This document shows, piece by piece, positions 47,724-58,615 of a stretch of DNA of 64,000 nt. The number at the start of each line of letters is the position of its first letter. Position 1 is the first letter of the stretch. The position numbers and the translations under genes were made by a program. Below the pieces are notes generated by a model. The model made no database searches and had not been told where the DNA came from. It saw only the letters and a program-made list of their open reading frames with translations. The stretch comes from Galeruca laticollis (lineage: Eukaryota > Arthropoda > Insecta > Coleoptera > Chrysomelidae), in NCBI GenBank assembly GCA_963921935.1, contig OY998176.1, positions 143,078,305-143,142,304 of the forward strand, read 5' to 3'.

Positions 47724-47759
<36 letters not shown>
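47724..47759. repeat. (TA)n tract
   Basis: About 35 bp of alternating A and T at the junction of the mariner right end and PLE B. Confidence 0.97.
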
Positions 47760-47761
<2 letters not shown>

Positions 47762-47817
47762 AAAGGACAAATACTATTGAGGTTAGCAGCAAAAGGAAAA
47801 GTGTACTATTCTTAGAT

Positions 47818-47857
47818 TTCCAAGCTTTCGCAAATATTTATTTGCATCTTCAGGGAA
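47818..47857 (-). ncRNA. Hammerhead-ribozyme-like motif, PLE B left
   Basis: On the minus strand: stem I TTCC/GGAA directly flanks the core CTGAAGA and the cleavage position. Stem II is GCAAAT/ATTTGC. GAAAGCTT contains the palindrome AGCT, so stem III has no loop and would need two molecules. Confidence 0.6.
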
Positions 47858-48290
47858 CTACAAAGACAGAGAAAAAAACATAAATTACAAAAACAGTCCG
47901 CTACAACAGTTTCATAACTTACGCTAATTTAGAATGTATCCTTGATCTTAACATAAGGACAATCGTTAAACAGTTAAAATTAAAGAAAGAAACAAGTCCA
48001 GATTGCATTACAAACACTAACAGTCACATATTAAAATATTTTAAAATCATTAAAAGGTTGAAACATTAAAACAGCGAGAATTCACACAAGCACATGGATC
48101 TATTTTAAATTGTATCTAAATTTGAAAACAGAATAAGGACAGGTTCTTCTTTCCTATGAAATAGAAAAGAAAAATTATTAAAAAATTATTAATTACCACG
48201 ACCATAATGACCTAAACTAAAAACGATCGAAACAATATATACATTTGAATAGAATACGAATACGAGGGAGGTACAATAATTCGGTCGATG

Positions 48291-49034
48291 TTATGTAGAA
48301 ATATTGTCAGAATTATTACCAATCTGCTTACAGGAATTTTGCTTGTCTAGAGTCAAGAGGAGAGAGTACAAATTGCTTAAATTTTGAATGTCTGTTTTCT
48401 TATTAATACGGAAATCCTCCTGAAAAATGAAGGCCATTTCCAAAAATAATCTTTTACTGTAGTTTCTTTCACATGATAGATTCTTAATCCCTTCAAAATC
48501 TATTACATGATCTAAGGAGGAAACATGATTGGCAAGAGAACATCTCTCTGGATGCAGTCTTATATCGCTTCTATGGAGAGATACACGACTAGACAGCTTT
48601 TGAGAGGTCTGGCCAATATATGTATGATCACAGCTATTGCAAACAAGTTTATAGACCACATTACTACTATCTAAGGTAGGTATTTTATCTTTTAAAGGAC
48701 TATAAATCGATTTCCCCAATACGGCACTCCTACAAGCAAACTTAACATTTTGTAAATATTTTGAAAAAATCCTTGTTAGCCTGGGAGTAACCACCCTAAT
48801 GTACGGCAAAGAAACAATTGAAATGGTCGATACCCCTTCCGAAGTTGAAAGGGCATCCCGACCAGCTGCACTCGCTTCAACTCCTGAATGCGTCGGGACC
48901 TGTGTCAAAACAGAAGATGTGTTAAAAATAATCTTCCTTAGCAATGGTTTGGGATATGCATTATCAAGGAACAAATTGAAGAGTATATCACGATTTTTAT
49001 TCTTAAAAATGGAATCAGAAAGACTCATAACCCT
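48291..49034 (-). pseudogene. PLE B linker plus GIY-YIG, left copy
   Basis: A 245-codon frame has a linker with LFNLFLDNAYP, a Ser/Thr-rich spacer and LPYIRVVTPRLTRIF, then the GIY-YIG core VYKLVCNSCDHTYIGQT with RLHPERCSLANHV after it. It ends at a natural stop. The RT lies upstream and is missing. The family differs clearly from PLE A but is related to PLE C at 50.8 kb. Confidence 0.88.
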
Positions 49035-49036
49035 TG

Positions 49037-49339
49037 TCTAGTCGTGTATCTCTCCATAGAAGCGATATAAGACTGCATCCAGAGAGATGTTCTCTTGCCA
49101 ATCATGTTTCCTCCTTAGATCATGTAATAGATTTTGAAGGGATTAAGATTCTATCATGTGAAAGAAACTACAGTAAAAGATTATTTTTGGAAATGGCCTT
49201 CATTTTTCAGGAGGATTTCCGTATTAATAAGAAAACAGACATTCAAAATTTAAGCAATTTGTACTCTCTCCTCTTGACTCTAGACAAGCAAAATTCCTGT
49301 AAGCAGATTGGTAATAATTCTAACAATATTTCTACATAA
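49037..49339 (+). pseudogene. PLE B GIY-YIG end, right copy
   Basis: It starts in SSRVSLHRSDIRLHPERC, after the GIY-YIG catalytic core, and runs to the stop. It is almost identical to the left copy (differences such as ILS for NLS). Confidence 0.85.
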
Positions 49340-49772
49340 CATCGACCGAATTATTGTACCTCCCTCGTATTCGTATTCTATTCAAATGTATATATTGTTT
49401 CGATCGTTTTTAGTTTAGGTCATTATGGTCGTGGTAATTAATAATTTTTTAATAATTTTTCTTTTCTATTTCATAGGAAAGAAGAACCTGTCCTTATTCT
49501 GTTTTCAAATTTAGATACAATTTAAAATAGATCCATGTGCTTGTGTGAATTCTCGCTGTTTTAATGTTTCAACCTTTTAATGATTTTAAAATATTTTAAT
49601 ATGTGACTGTTAGTGTTTGTAATGCAATCTGGACTTGTTTCTTTCTTTAATTTTAACTGTTTAACGATTGTCCTTATGTTAAGATCAAGGATACATTCTA
49701 AATTAGCGTAAGTTATGAAACTGTTGTAGCGGACTGTTTTTGTAATTTATGTTTTTTTCTCTGTCTTTGTAG

Positions 49773-49812
49773 TTCCCTGAAGATGCAAATAAATATTTGC
49801 GAAAGCTTGGAA
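49773..49812 (+). ncRNA. Hammerhead-ribozyme-like motif, PLE B right
   Basis: TTCC (49773-49776), CTGAAGA, GCAAAT/ATTTGC, GAAA at 49801-49804, AGCTT, GGAA at 49809-49812. Same structure as the left copy. Confidence 0.6.
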
Positions 49813-49917
49813 ATCTAAGAATAGTACACTTTTCCTTTTGCTGCTAACCTCAATAGTATTTGTCCTTTTGTGTCTTAATTGATCAGCAACGATCATAGGC
49901 GTTTATCGCTTTTTTGC

Positions 49918-50095
<178 letters not shown>

Positions 50096-50823
50096 CCTCA
50101 TCATCAGGAATACTGAAATGGAAAAACAGCATTAAGATACTGTAGTTGATAAGTAAGATACAATATAGAAGAAATCGCAACAGGTGCGAACTTACCTCCG
50201 AATTGAGGCTAGAATCCATTATGTTGTATAAAAATAAACTACGGATATTAAAAATATGAAACAGTTCACTAACAAAGGTTTAAAATAGCACAATCACAAT
50301 GAGATGACTAAAAAAGCCAACATCTAACACCATTTTGCAGACAAACGAAACACGACTGCTTTTTTCTGGTCAAAAGCCGGCCGGAAAGTGATATCATATT
50401 TCTTCTAATTTGGAGGGATTAGTTGACAGGCAATGATGCCAACCAATAGTTAAGTGGATGAACGTGACAACAAGTACCAAAAGAGAGTGGTCTCCGCTGT
50501 GAAAGTTCATATTTGGATGGAAGAGAAGAATACAGTGGGGTTGAGAAATTGCATTCATAAGAAAGAAGAAGAGGAAATAATATATCCCCAATGGTAAGAG
50601 GTTTGTATAATAACAAAACATATACCGTGGAAGATAAAGTTGAAATCACCAGCCAAGAAGACAAAGAGCAAAAGCAATTTTAATAATAATAATAATAATA
50701 TTGTAATATAGTAATTATTAAAGTAAAAATAATAATTATGTAATATATATGTATAATTATAATAAAGTGATAATGGGTGCATCTACCATCACCAATGCAC
50801 CCAAAATAGGAGGTGGAGATATG

Positions 50824-51740
50824 TTAGCTATCTGCAAAAGGGGCAGTGTCAATTGAGGGAACGTGATTGTCATTAGTGGAAAGAAGGTTATAGTTGTAAT
50901 CTAAGGATAACAAAAAGGAATAAATCTCACTCAAGTGGTCTGTGTCAGTTTTTTTGTTATTGACATTGTTAAATTGTGAAATGAAAGCCATTTCCAGAAA
51001 TGATCTCTTAATTTTGTTAGACTCTGTCGCCAACACCCTTACAGCCTCAAAATTCATACGATGGTCAAGAGAATGAACATGGTTTGCTAAAGCGCAACGC
51101 TCCGGATGTAATCTACAATCACTCTTATGTGAAACAATACAGTTAGAAAGTGATCTTAAAGTCTGACCAATATATTGTTTATCACAGTCCCCACATGGAA
51201 CGCTGTACACAACATTGGTAAGAGAGGTCAACGGACATTTATCTTTAACTCTAGTAAAAATTGATCTAATTGTTAGAGCAGTTTTGTTAGCAATTTTGAA
51301 ATTGCCATATGCCCGGAACAATCTGGCAAGTCTCGGAGTAATGTCCTTAATGTATGGAAAGGAAGCGAAAATTGGAGGAGCAGGGGTCGTAACAGCGCCA
51401 ACATCCATTTGGGCCGAGTTAGGATGGCTATCATAAGTCAGCAGTTCCATGGAATTAGATGTGCTGAACAATAATTTATTAAGTAATGTTCTTGGGTAAG
51501 AGTTATCCAAGAAAAGGTTGAATAAAATGTTAAGATTTTTATTGTGGAAGACACCGTTTGAAATTCTAAGGACTCTCAGTTTCATTTGTTTTACCAAGTT
51601 CACTTTGATAGAATGTTTGTGGTAAGAATGGTAATTTAAGTATCTACCAGAACTCCAAGGTTTCCTGTACCAATCGATGATAATAGTATTATTTTTACGA
51701 ATGAACTTAGTGTCTAAGAAGTGTGCTATTTTAAACCTTT
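50824..51740 (-). pseudogene. PLE C linker plus GIY-YIG
   Basis: Coding sequence begins near 51740 (KIAHFLDTKFIRKNNT, WYRKPWSSGRYLNYHS), continues through LFNLFLDNSYP and FPYIKDITPRLARLF to VYSVPCGDCDKQYIGQTLRS and RLHPERCALANHV, and stops at 50824. The frame is open throughout. The RT core is missing at the inverted joint. Confidence 0.88.
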
Positions 51741-51818
51741 CTTAGTGAACTGTTTCATATTTTTAATATCCGTAGTTTATTTTTATACAACATAATGGAT
51801 TCTAACCTCAATTCGGAG

Positions 51819-51901
51819 GTAAGTTCGCACCTGTTGCGATTTCTTCTATATTGTATCTTACTTATCAACTACAGTATCTTAATACTGTTTTTCCATTTCA
51901 G
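51819..51901 (+). other. Predicted intron in PLE C terminal repeat
   Basis: GTAAGT at 51819 and TTTCCATTTCAG ending at 51901 define an 83-bp intron. It follows a short frame starting at ATG 51795. An inverted copy lies at about 50110-50195. Penelope of D. virilis has a short intron at the same relative place (family knowledge). Confidence 0.65.
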
Positions 51902-51903
51902 TA

Positions 51904-51941
51904 TTCCTGATGATGAGGACAATCATCCTCGAAAGCTTGAA
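51904..51941 (+). ncRNA. Hammerhead-ribozyme-like motif, PLE C
   Basis: Stem I TTC/GAA, core CTGATGA, stem II GAGGA/TCCTC, GAAA and AGCTT. It starts 2 bp after the predicted splice acceptor. The inverted left copy near 50094 is cut off by the (TA)n tract after CTGATGATGAGGACAAT. Confidence 0.6.
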
Positions 51942-52035
51942 AATTTTCCGTTAAGAGTACACGTTTTCCGTTTCTTTTTGCTGCTTTCCCCAATATTCAC
52001 CAGTTTTATTCCTAACAGTCAGCAAAGACTATCTT

Positions 52036-52037
<2 letters not shown>

Positions 52038-52098
<61 letters not shown>

Positions 52099-52107
52099 TA
52101 TATATCT
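52038..52107. repeat. (TA)n tract
   Basis: About 70 bp of TA with minor interruptions at the right edge of PLE C. Confidence 0.95.
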
Positions 52108-53607
52108 ATATCGTTATTTTATACTTTTAATAGTTATATTTTAGTTGATATATGAATATAACAATATAAAATATTATTCGTCGACGTTTTCACAATTTGT
52201 GATTGTAGCGACACTATTGCACACACACCTTTAGCAGCGTATGTAACCTAATTTACTTTTGACAGTATTTGTCAAACAATGCCCGGCTAAGATAAATATT
52301 AATTTCTGTACTTTGAAAGATAAATTAATTCACAATTGACTTAATCACTCTTGTCTCAGGGTGGGATCAAAAATTTTTAAATAATAATAATTCAAATTTT
52401 ATAATTTTCAAGTATTATCCAAATCAAATATTACTCTATATTCAGAATCTCGAGTAACTGTTTATTCAATATAATAAAGGCACTTGAATTATCTTATGAG
52501 ATTTACAATTTTACTGTAACTGGAAATTAAGCAAATGTCACTGATTAGATCAAAATTTCTATAGCATGCAAAATGTTAAATACGATGAAAATAGATACTG
52601 AATGAATACCACATTGAGTTGGAATTATATATTATACGATCAGATAACAAAATTACAAAAGTATTTATTGTTTCCAAAAAATATTATAAACGAAACAAAG
52701 ATAATACTATCTACCAACCTTAATATTAGTACAACCTATTCTATAAATCAACTAATTAAAATTTTTAATCAAAAGTTCAACTCGTCTAATATACACTTGA
52801 CGTGTATCAATGTCAAATAACGCAATTTTCCGTTCAAATTGTCTATTCAAAATTTTTCACTTGATGTAAAATCTTATATGTGTAACGTTAATTTGGTTTA
52901 GCTCAAATTATGATATAGATTCAAAAAAGGCCTGTTAATTCTCGAGAAACAATTTTAAACTGGAGTGGACTCACCAAATAGGACAGGAAAACTCGTACGT
53001 ATTCTAAATGTATTTGGAATTCTGCCAAACTTTCTAAATATATGATTTAAAAACTGGAACCACTTACACTTGATACGTTGCAATTTTTCTACGAATTATG
53101 CACGCACTGGCTTTATAATGTATGGCTTTATGATCTGATTGTATAGTTATACGATTTCTATTAAATTCTCAAAAAAATTGAGACAACTCTTATTACGATG
53201 TTGTCTCGTGGGGGTTTCAAATTCAACTGCCTAAACTTTGTTGAAATAAATAAATCTCTTCTCCTGTGGTTACGAAAATTTCCTTTTTTAAAAAAAATAC
53301 TAATTTATGTTTCCCTATAACTAAGAGAGATTTGAATTCTTTCATTACTATTGTAATTCTACTAGCAGAGACATCTGTATTTTAAAATTTCAAATATATT
53401 TTCCAAATCGTAATATATTCTATCTATCATTAGATATATTCTGCAGAAATGTCATCAGAAATTAAAATGTCAAATTTGATTTGTATACCAAATCTTTCAA
53501 AATTATTGATTATACATTTAATACAGTGTGTATCGAAAGTATTGCATACACATATAAATAATTTTCCTTATTTTAATGTTTCTTATAATTTTTAAATAGA
53601 GGAACTG

Positions 53608-53611
<4 letters not shown>
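52108..53611. other. AT-rich intronic tract, no gene seen
   Basis: No protein motif, splice set or inverted termini could be supported. Confidence 0.5.

Positions 53612-53652
<41 letters not shown>
53612..53652. repeat. (TA)n tract
   Basis: About 40 bp of alternating TA. Confidence 0.95.
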
Positions 53653-53658
<6 letters not shown>

Positions 53659-54143
53659 TTACGTATATACGTATATATTGAACAAAAACCTATTTGGCTG
53701 TTATTCAGTCCCAATGCACCAAAATGTTCCATGAATGATTTTCTGTGCACCACATTCCCCGAGAGACTACAGCTGTTTGTTTTATGAGGGGGGGGGTAGG
53801 CAAATAAACGCTAGCCTCGACTAATTGGAATTTTAAAATTTTATACTTTGCGCTTGTAATATACCATAATGCTCCGTCAAAAAAACCTTTTGCACACCTC
53901 CACTCAATTAGTAGTATCGCATTATTCAGAGTAAGGTTACCCCAACCCTCCTTTCCCCCTGTGATGATCCCGAAAGACATTATTAGATTTTAGTAGACAT
54001 TAATTTCAGATATTGCTAGCGGTCAGTGAACTGGAAGGCCATTGGCAAGGTGCCGTAAAATCAATAAGAAAGACGTCCGTTTTATAAATATTGTGTCGAC
54101 AAGGTCGAGAAACGGATCGTTGACTGTGTTAGTTTAACAATTT

Positions 54144-54145
<2 letters not shown>
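53653..54145. other. Unassigned tract with G9 run
   Basis: A 91-codon minus-strand frame (53705-53980) exists but shows no motif I recognise, and a homopolymer run lies within it. I do not support it as a gene. Confidence 0.4.

Positions 54146-54242
<97 letters not shown>
54146..54242. repeat. (TA)n followed by (GA)n
   Basis: About 74 bp of TA-rich repeat (54146-54219) is followed by about 11 GA units (54220-54242). Confidence 0.96.
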
Positions 54243-54660
54243 TTCATTTCTTTTGAAGATTATCCATTATTATTATTGTTAATTAATAGTACAAACGTTT
54301 ATATTCTGTGTTACATATGGTCAGTAATTTATATCTGTAGTTTCTAAATATATGTAATCCCAGTGAGTTTTTAAACGATGTTATTTATTTAACCCTATAT
54401 AATGGTTCACGAGATAAGTGTTTCAAGGGGTTCAAGAAGTACATACGAGGGGCACTTGCTAAGTAACCACCACATGGCGATCCTGCGAACAAATGGTAAA
54501 TGGCAAATAATCCTGCAAACTAAATGGTGAATGGTAAATAATGGTGCAAACTAAATGGAAAATGGTGAAATGGTAAATAATCCTGCGCATTGATGGTAAT
54601 TCAAACGAGTGAAGGTATATGGTCTTTTATTTAAATTTTGGACCTTGGAGAAGCAAAACT

Positions 54661-54894
54661 ATGGGTGGTGCACCTACTAAACAAGAGGTACAAGAAACTG
54701 GTACCGTAAACAATAATTTTATGGTACAGCAAGATAATTTTACAACGCATATAATAGTCTTATTGTACATAACAACGGTAGCTTTCATTTTGAAATTCAT
54801 ATGGTCCCTATGGAAAACGCATCGAAGAGCATTAAAAAGAGACATCAACCGAGGCATTGCAGCGAAGCAGACGTCAGGAACTTTGACTCTATGA
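54661..54894 (+). CDS. Small membrane protein upstream of gag
   Basis: From ATG 54661, about 77 residues begin MGGAPTKQEVQETGTVNNN, then a hydrophobic helix (IIVLLYITTVAFILKFIW), then a basic Arg/Lys tail. The start resembles a myristoylation signal (MGG). I recall similar short frames ahead of gag in some insect gypsy-type elements, but no function is known to me. It sits between the primer site and gag and is intact. Confidence 0.55.
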   Translation: MGGAPTKQEVQETGTVNNNFMVQQDNFTTHIIVLLYITTVAFILKFIWSLWKTHRRALKRDINRGIAAKQTSGTLTL

Positions 54895-54949
54895 AATTGT
54901 AAGTACTCATGCACTCTATTTTTATTAACGAATGGTACATCTTTCAAAT

Positions 54950-55433
54950 GTCAATAACGTGGGAAGATTTCGAAGATAAGCTAAGGGCAATTGTAGAATA
55001 AATAAATAAACAGAGAAAAGGGTTTTGAAAAAGGAAACTCCTAAAAATCCAGATATTCACTTTGAAGCAATTAATAGTATAATAATTCTTTATAATAATT
55101 TTGATAAATTGATAGGTAAAAATTGTAAAAACTTATGTTTAGTACAATAAGAAAGTTGTAAAAATTATTCAGATAAGATTAGGGATAAAACTGCTAGGGC
55201 ATTTCAACGGAGAAACAAGCAAGTTACAATCATTTTTAGACTCATTAGATTTGTTACAAATAAACGCGACGGGTAATGAAGAAAATGCGATTCTGCTAAT
55301 TAAGACAAGACTGACAGGAAAGGCTAGAAGCTTGATCACGACGGAAAACTCTATCCTAGAAATTAGGAATAAACTAAAATCAGGAAATAGAGGAGATAAC
55401 CCAAGCCTTCTCTTAGTGAATGCATATCTCTAA
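54950..55433 (+). pseudogene. gag: gypsy-type Gag fragment, broken
   Basis: It starts MSITWEDFEDKLRAIVE at 54950, then hits a stop. After further stops a capsid-like stretch is legible: GETSKLQSFLDSLDLLQIN, then NAILLIKTRLTGKAR. The sequence ends abruptly near 55433. Confidence 0.65.
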
Positions 55434-55886
55434 AAAAGATTTCTAAGATATGCGTTGCAATTCAAAAACAATAAAAAATATAGATTATAAGCTACAGCTC
55501 AGGTGGTTAAAGTGTTTTATTATAATCTTGTGTGGAAAATTTAAAATTACTAACCAACCAAGTTACCGATAACTGTACAAGTAAGTAGAAAGAAATTGTT
55601 TAATATTTTTATTATTTTTTTGGTTAATAGAATAAATTAGTTGATTTCTATTTTTAAATTCTAGAGGCTCTTCATACTTTGGATTTGGTAACTTTTAAAA
55701 ATTTGAGACACCAGGAGATTAAAATTTTTTGCCAAACAAAGTAAAATGATTTGCTTTATATGTAGTAAAAACTATGACTTTCTAGTTCTTATACGGCATC
55801 ATTAAAATAACAAATTATTACATGACGTTAACTACTGACAATTTTATCATTCAACTTCATTTTTAACAAAATAAATAACATTTTAG

Positions 55887-57213
55887 GAATACTATTTTGC
55901 TCCTCAGACAGGAAAGACACCAAAGGGAAAACTAATTTATAAGTACCAAAACCATAGAAGAAAACTTTTGTCTTCAGGATTAATAATTGAGGATAAGAAA
56001 AAAGAAAAAGAAATTATTCCACAAGGTAATAATTTTCAATTACCTTTTTCCTTATGCTTCCCTTCAAATTCATATAAATTTTGAAAATTCAGACCTAACA
56101 TTATTTATTTCAACGATTCTTTCTGATTTTAGAACATTCAGTACCTGAAGAGCAAGCAGTGGAATTAAAATTAAAACTGAAACACGTGCAAGAAGCAGAT
56201 AGATGGGATGAAATAAAAATGTGGTGGAAAAATTGTTACAGACTGCGAAGAAAAATGTTGATAAAGAATAACGAAAAAAATGTGGCTGACTTCATGGAGG
56301 AATGGCCTGCTTTTAAAAACAAATTAGGGTACACTTTGGTAATTGATTTTCTATTAAAAACTAATATATCGTAAATTATAAGAGAAAAAAGTAAATGATA
56401 ATAGAGGTGAAGGAGCGTTATTATATCTGTAACCTCGTAATAAACTGTCTGGCTAGAGTTTAATTAATTTTTAATTTTTTTAGGTTGAATTAGACTTTAA
56501 AGAACGGTTTAAAAATGCAGATGCTCTCATTCTTAAGTGGGATTTATTTACAAGTATCATATTTAACATTTTTAAGGAAAAAATCTAAGACAGGAACTGT
56601 AAACTACTATTATGATTACCTTAAATCTCCAGATTCTGTTTCAGAAGGTAATAAACGTGTGAGCAACAGCTACGTAAACTAAATTTCTACAACCAATTTA
56701 TTTATTGTTAATGTATTGAAAAACATTTTCTTTGTAGATGGAAAGAATATTTTAGTATTACTTCTTCTTCACGGTATATTAGTGCCTACTTTAAAAACTG
56801 AGTTCAAAGATGGAAAAAAGAAAACTCTACAAAAATATACAATTGCGGATTCTCAAGAATCCTTTATATTCCTGGGTCCCTCAATCACGGTAATTGAAGA
56901 AACGATTAGTGCAAAACAAAGTTTGGAACTGCCGATACAACCGGTTGTGATGGTGGTATATGAAAATACCCAATGAAACCCTAGACAATTTGTTGTTGCA
57001 TTTGATGACATCAGGTATACATTCTTTTCAGTAATATCGGCTTTGGATTGTTGTTTTAAAATTTATCATGTTTTCGATTTAAAATATCCCATAGAATGCC
57101 ACACTGTATGGCAATTTATCCAGATTTATATGTACGGAATTTCGACAAAACATGATATTGTACTTCCGAACATAAATGTGTTCATTAATCGCTTAAAAAA
57201 AGATTTGGCTTAG
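55887..57213 (+). pseudogene. Four-exon pseudogene of an uncharacterised insect family
   Basis: Exons: 55887-56025, 56133-56338, 56484-56647, 56738-57213. Acceptors are TTTTAG or TTTGTAG; three donors are GTAAT types. Phases match at every joint (1, 0, 1) once one extra A in the run near 56577 is allowed for. Exon 2 has DRWDEIKMWWKNCYRLRRK; exon 3 has KERFKNADALILKWDLF; exon 4 has FLGPSITVIEETISAKQSLE, then after one TGA, ISALDCCFKIYHVFDLKYPI and NVFINRLKKDL. I recall a large family of uncharacterised proteins with the same blocks, sometimes tied to mobile elements. Introns are retained, so it is not a retrocopy. Confidence 0.7.
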
Positions 57214-57383
57214 GTTAAGGATAGAAGAGTGTTGTTTTAGATTTTTAGATGGAAGAATTTTGTAAGGAAGTAGAATTCGATTTTTATTTTGTTTTAAAAC
57301 GTTTATATTTTGTCCTTCTTATGTTACAAAAAAGTTTTTGTTACGAACAAGATTTTTTTCATTTTGTTTTTTCAATGCTATTG

Positions 57384-57388
<5 letters not shown>

Positions 57389-57458
<70 letters not shown>
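57389..57458. repeat. (TA)n tract
   Basis: About 70 bp of pure TA. Confidence 0.97.
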
Positions 57459-57461
<3 letters not shown>

Positions 57462-58615
57462 AGTCCACACAGCAAAATCACATACCATAATTATTAAATG
57501 AGTATTTATGCCGTTACATACATGTACATTGCATAATATGTATTATCTAAATAAAAATATATTGTTTATATAAATTGATAAACTTATGATGTCCGCTGTA
57601 CATAATATGTGAATAAATATTCTTGTAATGTGCATGCTCTAACACATGAATGTTCAATTAATATGTATTATAAACATAAAATGACACACATAACATGAAA
57701 TATGTATATCTAGTGCACTTACATAATGTCACCTTATTTGTAAGAATTTTTATTTGTTTTTAGTTATAAATATGTAAATATTATATGATTCATTTCGCAT
57801 CCCTTTCCATTAATTTTACTGTTTTTTTCAAGATTAGTATAAGTAGAGACATTTTCCACGATTCAGGTACATGTTAATGACAATAAATAACGATTTTAGC
57901 AATTCTTTGTTGTTATACAAGTATTACTAATTGATTATTGAGTTCCGACTTTCATAGTATTGATAGTTTTAATCGATATTCATCTCAAATCTTCCACTGG
58001 TTTAACATTTGATGACGATTTAAGATAAATTCCGTTTGAGACATGTTGTATATAACAACCAAGACAACGTAAGTTGGATCTTAAAAATCACATACTGCTC
58101 TTCTGATTGACATCAATCAAACAATTGCTAATATTGTGTATAAAATACAAGACAATGGAAGTCTAAAACCAACAGTCACAATATGAGCAATGTATATACA
58201 ACAAGACAAAATTATTTCCAGTGACAATACCTGAAGGTTTTCTTAAGGATAATTATTTTAGAATATACAACAACAAAATATTTCTTTTGACAACTCTGTT
58301 GTACTTTGCAAATAAAACATTTAACATGACCAGCAGATATTTTTGAAGCAACAGTAATTGCTTTAATACTTTTACAATATTGTTGTATGATATACTTCGG
58401 ATTCTACTTCAATATAAAAAGAATCTTGTGATACTTACATTTTTATTTATTGTAGGACTTGCAATAATTATGTTAAAAATCTATAAAGTATTGTAGAACA
58501 AAACTTAACAATAAATAAGGTGTTATGGTTACAATAATTATGGTCGACCAAATAGAGACATTATTATTGTAAAGATGACGTACATTTTTGGTACATATGA
58601 ACAGAACTTTCTCTG
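57459..58615. other. AT-rich intronic tract, no gene seen
   Basis: No motif or structure could be assigned. Confidence 0.5.

Larger units (their letters stand above)
43808..47725 (+). mobile_element. Mariner/IS630-type element with about 600-bp TIRs
   Basis: The left arm starts TACAGGGTGAATCACGACC (43808), and the right arm is its complement, ending GGTCGTGAT at 47725 where a (AT)n tract replaces the last few bases. Inverted similarity extends from 43811 to about 44435 on the left and from about 45530 on the right. The right arm is interrupted at 45926 by a PLE pair with a 9-bp duplication. The transposase lies between the arms. Confidence 0.85.
54300..55435 (+). mobile_element. 5' part of a gypsy-type LTR retrotransposon
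   Basis: A probable LTR end (ACCACCACA, ending 54474) is followed directly by a primer-site-like TGGCGATCCTGCG. Three degenerate copies of AAATGGTAAATAATCCTGC follow. Then comes a small membrane-protein frame and the start of gag. Pol and the 3' LTR are absent. The left limit of the LTR is unknown. Confidence 0.7.

Noticed and set aside
50394..50782. Hydrophobic minus-strand frames in the PLE C 3' UTR
   Set aside because: They overlap AT-rich UTR sequence and overlap each other in different frames, with no start context.
53705..53980. A 91-codon minus-strand frame
   Set aside because: No recognisable motif, no splice context, and a homopolymer run inside it.
54475..54620. AAATGGTAAATAATCCTGC repeats considered as a CRISPR-like array
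   Set aside because: The units are adjacent and degenerate without unique spacers, in a eukaryotic LTR element leader.
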